Assembly: GCA_944412525.1 (NCBI GenBank)
Contig: CALYBM010000052.1
Span: forward strand, 1-64,000
Length of the DNA: 64,000 nt
Source: an uncultured Ruminococcus sp.
GTDB lineage: Bacteria > Bacillota > Clostridia > Oscillospirales > Acutalibacteraceae
Direction: 5' to 3'
Part shown: piece by piece, positions 16,401-23,799 of the stretch
Numbering within the stretch: position 1 is the first letter of the stretch
Layout of the letters: each line of letters opens with the position of its first letter
Notes under the pieces: generated by a model
The model's input: only the letters and a program-made list of their open reading frames with translations
What the model was told of the DNA's origin: nothing
Database searches by the model: none
Program-made: the position numbers and the translations under genes

Positions 16401-18863
16401 TTATTTTGTTTCAAATGTGAACTTGCCGTCTGCAAACGAGCATACAACAGATGAATTTTCTTTAATGGTGCCGTCAAGCATTTTTTCCGAAAGAGCGTCT
16501 TCAATTTCCGTTTGAATAGCTCTGCGCAGCGGTCTTGCACCGTAATTTTCATCAAAGCCCTTATCCGATATAGCAGAAACCGCGTCATCGGTAAATGTTA
16601 TGTCAATATTAAGCGTCTTAACTCTTTTTGCAAGAGAATCAAGCATCTTTGAAGCAATCTGTTTGATTTCTTCCTTCGTCAGCTTGTTGAATACTATGAT
16701 GTCATCGACACGGTTAAGAAATTCAGGTCTGAAAACATTTCTGAGCTCGCCCATTACAAGCTCCTTGATGTTCTCGCCGCTGCTCTCCTTAGCGTTTTCA
16801 TCTTGGCTGAAGCCGAGAGCCTTTTGCTTTTCGGTAATAAGTCTTGCGCCGACATTAGAGGTCATGATGATTACGGTATTCTTGAAGTCAACCGTTCTGC
16901 CCTGAGAATCTGTCAGTCTGCCGTCTTCAAGTATCTGAAGAAGCATATTGAATACATCGGGGTGAGCTTTTTCGATTTCATCAAAAAGCACTACCGAATA
17001 AGGCTTTCTTCTGACCTTTTCCGTAAGCTGTCCGCCCTCTTCAAAACCTACATATCCGGGCGGTGAACCGATAAGCTTTGAAACCGTGTGCTTCTCCATG
17101 TATTCACTCATATCAAGACGCAGCATTGCGTTTTCATCACCGAACATTGCCTGAGCAAGAGCCTTGCAAAGCTCTGTTTTACCTACGCCGGTAGGACCGA
17201 GGAAGATAAATGAGCCTACAGGGCGTTTCGGGTCTTTAAGACCTACTCTGCCTCTCCTTATTGCTCTGGATATTGCGCTTACTGCCTCATCCTGTCCGAT
17301 TACACGCTCATGGAGAACTTTCTCCATATTGAGCAGACGCTCACTTTCCTCTTTTGTGAGCTGTACAACAGGTATTCCCGTCCAATCGGAAACTATTTTC
17401 GCAATGTCCTCCGCAGTTACTTCGCCGCTGCAGGTTTTTTGCTTTTCCTGCCACTGCTTTTTTGCTTCGTCAAGCTTTGCCTGTACCTGTTTTTGTTCAT
17501 CACGCAGCTTTGCGGCACGCTCAAAGTCCTGCTCGTTTACTGCACTTGCCTTTTCTTTTTCAAAATCAGCTATTGAATCTTCAAGCGATTTTATATCAGG
17601 CGGCGATGTAAGAGATGCAAGTCTTACCTTTGACGCACCCTCATCGATAAGGTCAATCGCCTTGTCGGGGAGGTATCTGTCAGCGATATATCGTGATGAA
17701 AGATTTACAGCGGCATTTATGGCCTCATCCGTAATCTTTACCTTGTGGTGAGCCTCGTAGCTGTCACGCAGACCCTTAAGAATTTCGATTGCCTGCTCAG
17801 GTGTAGGCTCGCCTACCTTTACGGGCTGAAAACGGCGTTCCAAAGCAGCGTCCTTTTCGATATACTTTCTGTATTCGTTGAGCGTTGTGGCGCCGATTAC
17901 CTGAAAGTCACCTCTTGCAAGAGATGGTTTCAAAATATTTGCGGCGTCTGCACTTCCCTCAGCGGCGCCCGCACCTACTATAGTGTGAAGCTCATCTATG
18001 AACAAAATAGTGTTTTTCGACTTTTTGACTTCGTCAATAGCAGACTTTATTCTTTCCTCAAAGTCGCCCCTGTATTTTGCACCTGCTATCATACCTGTAA
18101 GGTCAAGGCTTACAACCCTTTTATCCTTCAGTATTTCAGGAACATTTCCGTTTGCAATTTCAAGCGCAAGACCCTCTGCTACCGCAGTTTTACCTACGCC
18201 CGGCTCGCCTATAAGAACAGGATTGTTCTTTGTACGGCGTGACAAAATCTGAATAACACGCTCTATTTCCTTTTCTCTGCCTATTACAGGGTCGATCTCT
18301 CCGTTTTTAGCGGCTTTTGTTAAATCCCTGCCGAATTTTTCAAGGGCAGAGCCGCCCTGTTCGTTTGTACCGTTATCGGAATAACCGCCGTTTCCGTCAA
18401 ATCCGTTATCCTGAACACCTCTTTGAAGTCCGCCTGCTATAGCCTGTGCTATCGCATGTTCGCTTACTCCGAGTTCATGCAAATATGATACGGCATAGCT
18501 GTCGCTTTCCGAGATAATCGCCAAAAGCAAATGTTCGGTGCCCACATAGTTGCTGCCCATTCTTGCCGAAGTGAGCATTGCGGATTTAAGCACACGCTTC
18601 GTCCTCGGTGTAAAGTCATCGGCAGTCAGCGTAGTTCTGGTTTGAGAATCTTCTTGAGCACTGATTTTTTCCTTGAGGGCTTCTATGGTTACACCGCATT
18701 GCTTAAGTGCTGCTGCGGCAACTCCGGTGCCCTCACTGATAAGACCCAGGAGTATATGTTCGGTTCCGACATAGTTGTGACCCATATCCTGTGCGGATTC
18801 AATGGCGAGGTTAAGAGCCTTATTTGCTTTTTGTGTAAATCCTCTGAATTCATACATAGTCAT
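16401..18863 (-). CDS. clpC: ATP-dependent Clp protease ATP-binding subunit ClpC
   Basis: 820-residue Hsp100 unfoldase that feeds proteins to ClpP. In order: two N-terminal Clp repeats (residues 1 to about 145), AAA+ domain 1 with Walker A GEPGVGKT at 219-226, an M-domain with a UVR-like coiled coil (FERAAKLRDEQKQ), and AAA+ domain 2 with GPTGVGKT and SPPGYVG. The UVR/M-domain distinguishes ClpC from ClpA and is where MecA and McsB act. Last gene of ctsR-mcsA-mcsB-clpC. Two in-frame ATGs (18863, 18857) are possible; the second has better spacing to GAGGG. Confidence 0.97.
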   Translation of the reverse strand: MTMYEFRGFTQKANKALNLAIESAQDMGHNYVGTEHILLGLISEGTGVAAAALKQCGVTIEALKEKISAQEDSQTRTTLTADDFTPRTKRVLKSAMLTSARMGSNYVGTEHLLLAIISESDSYAVSYLHELGVSEHAIAQAIAGGLQRGVQDNGFDGNGGYSDNGTNEQGGSALEKFGRDLTKAAKNGEIDPVIGREKEIERVIQILSRRTKNNPVLIGEPGVGKTAVAEGLALEIANGNVPEILKDKRVVSLDLTGMIAGAKYRGDFEERIKSAIDEVKKSKNTILFIDELHTIVGAGAAEGSADAANILKPSLARGDFQVIGATTLNEYRKYIEKDAALERRFQPVKVGEPTPEQAIEILKGLRDSYEAHHKVKITDEAINAAVNLSSRYIADRYLPDKAIDLIDEGASKVRLASLTSPPDIKSLEDSIADFEKEKASAVNEQDFERAAKLRDEQKQVQAKLDEAKKQWQEKQKTCSGEVTAEDIAKIVSDWTGIPVVQLTKEESERLLNMEKVLHERVIGQDEAVSAISRAIRRGRVGLKDPKRPVGSFIFLGPTGVGKTELCKALAQAMFGDENAMLRLDMSEYMEKHTVSKLIGSPPGYVGFEEGGQLTEKVRRKPYSVVLFDEIEKAHPDVFNMLLQILEDGRLTDSQGRTVDFKNTVIIMTSNVGARLITEKQKALGFSQDENAKESSGENIKELVMGELRNVFRPEFLNRVDDIIVFNKLTKEEIKQIASKMLDSLAKRVKTLNIDITFTDDAVSAISDKGFDENYGARPLRRAIQTEIEDALSEKMLDGTIKENSSVVCSFADGKFTFETK

Positions 18864-18890
18864 TACCCTCTTTCACTGTCTTTTAATTGT

Positions 18891-19886
18891 CTATTTTGAA
18901 AGCTTCGCTCTTATGAGCTTTGCCCTTTCTATGTCTCTGTCGTGCGCCGACAGATTTTTGTTGAGAGATACCGTCAGAGTCGCAGGCTCAACGGCAACCA
19001 TCAGCTCGTCAATTTCGTGAGCTGTATAGTCTGTTATCTGTCCCGAAGCTATGCCGAGTCTGACATTCGACAACAGCTTCAATGCTTCGTCGTGAGATAT
19101 AACGAGAGCGGAACGCAATACACCGAGACTTCTGCTTATTGTATCCTGAACATCAATACTTGAGCAAAGACGCTCTCTTGCTTGATTTTCCTGTGTTATA
19201 AGCTGTTGAGTAATATTTTTAAGGTTTTCAATAGCAGCTTTTTCGGATATTCCCAGTGTTACCTGGTTAGAAAGCTGATATAATGCACCCTTCGGCTCGG
19301 TGCCTTCTCCGTGTGCCCCGCGTATCGTAAGACCGAGCTTTGAGAGATTACTTGCGATTCTGCTGATTGCTCTGCTCTTTTCAAGGGCAGGAAGGTGCAG
19401 CATAACCGATGCTCTCATACCCGTGCCGAGGTTTGTGGGGCATTGCGTAAGGTAGCCGAGCTTTTCGTCAAAAGCAAAATCTAGATTTTCATCGAGCAAT
19501 GTATCGAGCTTGTCGGCAGTGTCATATGCCTCTTCAAGAGAAAGTCCCTTGCCCATTACCTGAAGCCTTATGTGATCTTCTTCATTAATCATAATGCTTA
19601 CGGCTTCGTCCTTGCTTATCAACAGCCCGCGTCCGTCTGTATCACTGATAAACTCAGGGCTGACAAGCCTTTTTTCAACAAGCGACACACTCTGTGATGA
19701 AGTCAGTTCGCTCATTCTGATAAAGTTAAAATCCGATGCTATCGAGCTGTTGCTTTTTTGGATTGCGTCCTTTACCTTTTCAATTACCTTTTCTTTACCC
19801 TGAGTGCTTAATTTACAAGGAAACGGAAAGTCTTTCAGGTTTCTTGCAAGTCTGATTCTTGTGGAAATTACTACATCGTTGCTCAT
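18891..19886 (-). CDS. mcsB: Protein-arginine kinase McsB
   Basis: 331 residues. McsB phosphorylates arginines on damaged proteins and on CtsR, tagging them for ClpCP. The phosphagen-kinase fold shows STRIRLARNLKDFPFP near the start and the nucleotide region CPTNLGTGMRASVMLHLP. The C-terminus carries RDIERA (317-322), matching the phosphoarginine-binding RDxxRA motif. Slightly shorter than Bacillus McsB. It follows mcsA by 2 bases and precedes clpC by 27. Confidence 0.96.
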   Translation of the reverse strand: MSNDVVISTRIRLARNLKDFPFPCKLSTQGKEKVIEKVKDAIQKSNSSIASDFNFIRMSELTSSQSVSLVEKRLVSPEFISDTDGRGLLISKDEAVSIMINEEDHIRLQVMGKGLSLEEAYDTADKLDTLLDENLDFAFDEKLGYLTQCPTNLGTGMRASVMLHLPALEKSRAISRIASNLSKLGLTIRGAHGEGTEPKGALYQLSNQVTLGISEKAAIENLKNITQQLITQENQARERLCSSIDVQDTISRSLGVLRSALVISHDEALKLLSNVRLGIASGQITDYTAHEIDELMVAVEPATLTVSLNKNLSAHDRDIERAKLIRAKLSK

Positions 19887-19888
19887 GA

Positions 19889-20395
19889 TTATGCCTCCAT
19901 TTCCTTGATTTTATCTCTCAGCTCTGCTGCAAGTTCAAAGTTTTGTTCTGCAACCGCCTTGTCGAGCTCCGCTTTGAGATTCTTGATTTTATCTTCTTTT
20001 GTTTCCTCTGTGGGCTTTTTTTCTTTAGCCTTTCGTGCAAGAGCACTGTTTTTGCCGCAGTGGGTTGTGTTTCCGTGAATACGCCTTATCGACGGGAACA
20101 ACTCGTCTGCGAAAACATCATAGCAGTTTGCACAGCCTACATGACCCGACTTTGCGATATCCGAATAGGTGCTTCCGCAAAACTCGCATCTTGTCGCCTG
20201 TGTCCTTGCCGGCAAAACATTTCCGAAAAAGCTTCCGAGGAAATTTGAAAATTCGCTTTCCATATCTCCGAAAATGTTGGTATAACCCATTTTCTTTGCA
20301 CATTCGCTGCAAAGGTCGTACTCCTTGAATTCTCCGTTTATAACTGTTTTTACATGTGTATTGGCATTGTTAGCTCCGCATTTTTGACATTTCAT
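19889..20395 (-). CDS. mcsA: McsB activator McsA
   Basis: 168 residues. McsA activates the arginine kinase McsB and binds metal. Two zinc-finger pairs are visible: CQKCG with CSEC, and CEFCG with CANC. A UVR coiled coil (KAELDKAVAEQNFELAAEL) ends the protein, as in McsA and the ClpC M-domain. Second gene of the ctsR operon, 22 bases after ctsR. Confidence 0.95.
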   Translation of the reverse strand: MKCQKCGANNANTHVKTVINGEFKEYDLCSECAKKMGYTNIFGDMESEFSNFLGSFFGNVLPARTQATRCEFCGSTYSDIAKSGHVGCANCYDVFADELFPSIRRIHGNTTHCGKNSALARKAKEKKPTEETKEDKIKNLKAELDKAVAEQNFELAAELRDKIKEMEA

Positions 20396-20417
20396 AAATA
20401 AAACCTCCGTTCAATTT

Positions 20418-20867
20418 CTATTGAAGAGTTAAGAGCATATTTTTAAATAAATCCGCTCTTACTGCGTCTCTTTTATCCTGCTCAACCTGTGAGAGCGTCC
20501 TGTCTGAAAGAGCCGTCGCAATAATTTTTGCCGACGGCAGTTCAAGCATTTTTCTCTGAAGCATATTTCTGAGCATTATTTCTGCCGTTGCCTTGTCAAG
20601 AGAAGAGCCTACAGAATTTATTATATGCATAATTGCTGTGCCTCTATCCGTCTTAACACGGCTTATTCGGATATATCCTCCGCCGCCCCGACGGCTTTCT
20701 ACCATATATCCTTGTTCGGGGGTAAACCTTGATGTAATAACATAATTTATCTGGCTCGGAACACATCCGAGATTGCCTGCAAGCTCGTTTCGCTGTATCT
20801 CCGCGCTTCCGTTCTGCTCGTCAAGCATCTGAATTATGTACTGAGCTACCAAATCACTCATTCTCAT
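20418..20867 (-). CDS. ctsR: Transcriptional repressor CtsR
   Basis: 150 residues. CtsR represses class III heat-shock genes by binding tandem GGTCAAA-like repeats and is heat-inactivated, then degraded via McsB/ClpC. The N-terminal winged helix contains CVPSQINYVITSRFTPEQGY followed by the glycine-rich wing RRGGGGYI. Start ATG 20867 has AGAGG 7 bases upstream; the in-frame codon at 20891 has no site. The promoter and operator upstream fit autoregulation. Confidence 0.95.
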   Translation of the reverse strand: MRMSDLVAQYIIQMLDEQNGSAEIQRNELAGNLGCVPSQINYVITSRFTPEQGYMVESRRGGGGYIRISRVKTDRGTAIMHIINSVGSSLDKATAEIMLRNMLQRKMLELPSAKIIATALSDRTLSQVEQDKRDAVRADLFKNMLLTLQ

Positions 20868-20976
20868 ATTATCGCCTCTGTTCTTTCGCAACTCCGCTTA
20901 AAATCACGGGGACGCTGATCCTATTATAAAGCAGTTCTTGTTACTGCCGCTTTGTCTTTTTCTGACCTTTGATTAA

Positions 20977-21005
20977 ATTATAAGGTCAAGGTCAGTTAAA
21001 GTCAA
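20977..21005 (-). promoter_or_regulatory. Promoter of the ctsR operon
   Basis: Minus strand -35 TTGACT (21005-21000), 17-bp spacer, -10 TATAAT (20982-20977). It is embedded in the CtsR repeat array. Confidence 0.75.
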
Positions 21006-21022
21006 AGTCAAATAAAGTCAAA
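20984..21022. promoter_or_regulatory. Tandem CtsR operator array
   Basis: Five GTCA cores start at 20985, 20991, 21001, 21007 and 21017, alternately 6 and 10 bases apart. The pair at 21006-21022 (AGTCAAA-TAA-AGTCAAA) fits the known CtsR box; 20990-21006 forms a second, weaker box. The array covers the spacer and -35 of the ctsR promoter. Confidence 0.75.
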
Positions 21023-21094
21023 TTTGAGATTGTTTTCTTTGCTATTCTCTGTTTTTCTCGTGTATTCTCTTTTTTACTCAATTTTTAAATTTTT

Positions 21095-21123
21095 TTGACT
21101 TTTTTAAATTCTTATTATACAAT
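21095..21123 (+). promoter_or_regulatory. Promoter of the ASCH-GNAT locus
   Basis: TTGACT (21095-21100), 17-bp spacer, TACAAT (21118-21123). ACGGAGGAAG precedes the ATG at 21153. Confidence 0.55.
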
Positions 21124-21152
21124 CTTGATAAAATACAAATACGGAGGAAGTA

Positions 21153-21377
21153 ATGACTCATTATATGAAGCTTTGTCCGGAACCGTTTGAAATGGTGTAC
21201 TCCGGTGAAAAAACAATTGAATTAAGACTTAACGATGATAAAAGAAAAGTAATAAGCATAGGTGATACAATTATTTTTACCAATACAGAGAATGAAAATA
21301 AACAAATTGCGGCAACAGTTCTAAAATTGCATAGATTTGGCAGTTTTAAAGAACTGTATAACATTTGCCCCTGTTGA
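21153..21377 (+). CDS. ASCH-domain protein, N-terminal part, frameshifted
   Basis: 74 residues. MKLCPEPFEMVYSGEKTIELRLNDD is the front of an ASCH domain (a PUA-like fold that binds RNA). The frame stops at 21377, but the rest of the ASCH domain continues in the -1 frame (PLLKCGYTYENLSMAKPEDM), fused to an acetyltransferase in the next entry. One missing base near 21363-21364 would restore a single protein of about 252 residues. Promoter and RBS look intact. It may be a real inactivating mutation or a sequence error. Confidence 0.65.
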   Translation: MTHYMKLCPEPFEMVYSGEKTIELRLNDDKRKVISIGDTIIFTNTENENKQIAATVLKLHRFGSFKELYNICPC

Positions 21378-21910
21378 AATGCGGCTACACCTACGAAAAT
21401 TTAAGTATGGCAAAACCTGAGGATATGTATTCTTATTACACAAAGGAACTCGAGGAAAGACACGGCGTATTAGGTATAGAATTGAAAGTAGATTTCTTGA
21501 TTGATGATTGTACTGACCGTGAAAGTAATTACATTTGTGATAGTCTTGTAAAATACAATTTGTCACAAGTACCTGCAACGCAGGAAAAACATTTTGAAAA
21601 CATAAGCAAAAAAATATTGAATAAAAACGGTGATATTATTGCCGGATGTATTGCAAAAATGTACTGTTGGCATGTTTTGTATGTTGATATTCTGTGGGTA
21701 GACAGGATTTATCGAAGACACGGATTAGGATCTAAATTGTTAAATTATATTGAAAACATTGCAAAAGAAAAAGGATGTTACCTTGTTCATCTTGATACTT
21801 TTGATTTTCAGGCTGAAAACTTCTATATAAAACACGGTTATGAGATTTTCGGAGTATTAAATGATTGTCCGAGAGACCATTGCAGATACTATCTTCAAAA
21901 AAGGTTATAA
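21365..21910 (+). CDS. ASCH C-terminal half fused to GNAT N-acetyltransferase
   Basis: This frame opens inside the preceding one. Residues 1 to about 38 complete the ASCH domain (KCGYTYENLSMAKPEDMYSY). From about residue 40 a GNAT domain follows: DILWVDRIYRRHGLGSKLL holds the acetyl-CoA-binding RxxGxG/A motif, and FYIKHGYEIFGVL is the usual end. The TTG at 21365 has no RBS, so this is more likely the tail of a broken fusion than an independent gene. Acceptor substrate unknown. Confidence 0.7.
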   Translation: MPLLKCGYTYENLSMAKPEDMYSYYTKELEERHGVLGIELKVDFLIDDCTDRESNYICDSLVKYNLSQVPATQEKHFENISKKILNKNGDIIAGCIAKMYCWHVLYVDILWVDRIYRRHGLGSKLLNYIENIAKEKGCYLVHLDTFDFQAENFYIKHGYEIFGVLNDCPRDHCRYYLQKRL

Positions 21911-22123
21911 TGCAGTATAAAGTTTCAGAGTTTATTTTAAAAACTGTTAAAAATATTCCATAAAATACCTTGTCTTAAAATTGAAATTTCGCTATATTTT
22001 TCAGAATAAATTATTTTGGGAAAGAAACAATATTAAAGCAGGTAATAACCATTGCAAAGTTTTTGATTTTCTTTTAAAAATCAGTTTTGCTTATAATATA
22101 AAATGTAAAGGGAGATTTTAGAT

Positions 22124-22666
22124 ATGAAGGCAACAGGTATTGTAAGAAGAATAGATGATTTGGGAAGGGTAGTAATACCAAAAGAAATCCGCCGCACCCT
22201 GAGAATCAGAGAAGGCGATCCGCTTGAGATATACACGGCAACGGACGGAGAGGTTATTTTTAAAAAATACTCTCCCGTAGGCGAGATGTCTGAATTTGCA
22301 AGTCAGTACGCCGATGTACTGTCACGAATCAGCTCACTGCCAACCCTTATATGCGACAAAGACCATGTAATCGCGGCGGCGGGAGTTTCAAAACGAGAAT
22401 TCCTTGAGCGCAGAGTAAGCACGGTTTTGGAAAATTATATGGAAAGCAGAAAAAGCTACTGTGCAACACAGCAAAACGCAGGCGATATTCAGCCTATTGA
22501 GGGTGTTGAAAATTCAGCAGCCGTAATCTATCCTATTATTGCTGCGGGAGATGTAACGGGAGCAGTAGTGATGTTGTCCTCCGAAAGCATTAAGGTCCCG
22601 TCGGGTGCGGAAATAAAGCTTGCACAGTCGGCTGCCGCTTTTTTGGGCAAACAAATGGAAGAGTAA
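22124..22666 (+). CDS. spoVT: Stage V sporulation protein T
   Basis: 180 residues. SpoVT is a forespore regulator tuning sigma-G genes. The N-terminal swapped-hairpin AbrB domain (MKATGIVRRIDDLGRVVIPK) binds DNA, and the C-terminal GAF-like domain (about residues 55-178) is characteristic of SpoVT and separates it from AbrB. Its presence, with gpr at 50 kb, indicates a spore former. AAAGGGAG precedes the ATG. A terminator follows. Confidence 0.94.
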   Translation: MKATGIVRRIDDLGRVVIPKEIRRTLRIREGDPLEIYTATDGEVIFKKYSPVGEMSEFASQYADVLSRISSLPTLICDKDHVIAAAGVSKREFLERRVSTVLENYMESRKSYCATQQNAGDIQPIEGVENSAAVIYPIIAAGDVTGAVVMLSSESIKVPSGAEIKLAQSAAAFLGKQMEE

Positions 22667-22970
22667 TTTGTTTAATTTTTTATAAAAACATTTCTGCAAA
22701 AAATATCCTGTTTCGGTTTTATACAGTCAGCTTGCACAGCCTTGTGCAGGCTGATTTTTTTATATGACATGAATCGTATTTTAATGCTTTAAATTGTTTT
22801 TTGTAACTTTTTACACAATAAGCACCTGTTCTTTTTGTAATTATTATATAACCCTATGAAAGTATAAAAAAAGCCAAAAACACATTGACAAATATTTAAC
22901 AATCATGCTAAAATGGTATCAATCGAGATAAGCTTATCGATAATAAAAAGTTTTGAAAGGATCCTTAACG
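22667..22970. other. Intergenic region with spoVT terminator
   Basis: AT-rich. Apart from the hairpin at 22727-22761 and a GAAAGGA ribosome-binding site at 22955-22961 I see no gene or conserved RNA. Confidence 0.6.
22727..22761 (+). terminator. Terminator of spoVT
   Basis: TCAGCTTGCACA (22727-22738) pairs with TGTGCAGGCTGA (22743-22754), one T-G wobble, four-base loop, followed by seven T. Confidence 0.85.
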
Positions 22971-23690
22971 ATGAAAAAAATCTTATGCGCTTTGCTCGTG
23001 TGCACACTTTGCGCTTCGGTATCAATAGGTTTTTCCGGGTGCGGCTGTTCAAATAATACACAGGAGCAACAGCCCGGATATGTAGTAACCGCAACAGAAC
23101 CGGATCTCAAAAACGATGAATTCGGTTTCTTTATTCTTAACAAGGACGAGGTAATGATTACCGAATACCTCGGTTCTTCCAAAGATGTAAAAATCCCCGA
23201 CAGTTTTGAAAATTACAAGGTTACCGTAATCGGACGCAGCGTGTTTAACAACAAGGGCCTTACAAGCGTTGAGATTCCCGACACGGTAAGAGAGATTCAG
23301 GATTATGCTTTTGCCAGCAACAGAGAGCTTAAAAGCGTAAAGCTTCCGAGCAATCTTAAAATCATAGGCATTAATTCGTTTTTCTGCTGTTCTGCTCTTG
23401 AGAGCATAGAGCTTCCCTCATCACTTGAGGAAATCGGTGTTTACGCTTTCTGCGGTGCAGGACTTAAAACAGTAAATATTCCGAAAAGCGACACACTTAC
23501 AAAGCTTGACCAGTATGTGTTTTATCAGTGCCCGAACCTGACAGAGGTCAATCTTCCGGCAACAATAACAAATATTGCCGAAAATACATTCAACGAGTGC
23601 CCTGACAATATGGTTATGTATGCGCCGTCGGGTTCATATTCACAGAACTATGCAAAAACTCACGATATTGAATTTAAAGAGAGCAAATAA
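22971..23690 (+). CDS. BspA-type leucine-rich-repeat lipoprotein
   Basis: 239 residues. The signal peptide MKKILCALLVCTLCASVSIGF ends in a lipobox-like FSGC, so it is probably lipid-anchored outside the membrane. From about residue 70 there are four or five LRR_5 repeats of about 23 residues (for example SVEIPDTVREIQDYAFA and SIELPSSLEEIGVYAFC), as in BspA-type adhesins. Function unknown; surface binding is likely. ATG 22971 has GAAAGGA at a usable distance, and the protein then starts with a proper signal peptide. Confidence 0.85.
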   Translation: MKKILCALLVCTLCASVSIGFSGCGCSNNTQEQQPGYVVTATEPDLKNDEFGFFILNKDEVMITEYLGSSKDVKIPDSFENYKVTVIGRSVFNNKGLTSVEIPDTVREIQDYAFASNRELKSVKLPSNLKIIGINSFFCCSALESIELPSSLEEIGVYAFCGAGLKTVNIPKSDTLTKLDQYVFYQCPNLTEVNLPATITNIAENTFNECPDNMVMYAPSGSYSQNYAKTHDIEFKESK

Positions 23691-23799
23691 GTTTGAAGTC
23701 AATAAAACAGTAAATTATTTGAATTTTTTTAAAACTAATAAGTTATCATTTTCAGCTTTGCTGAATCTAATATAATTTGCAAGATAAGAGGTAGATTTA

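Noticed and set aside
16256..16588. 110-codon minus-strand frame across the clpC end and terminators
   Set aside because: It overlaps the clpC 3' end in another frame and runs through both terminator hairpins.
21355..21377. Programmed -1 frameshift in the ASCH-GNAT gene
   Set aside because: No canonical X-XXY-YYZ slippery heptamer and no obvious stimulatory structure; a simple indel is more likely.
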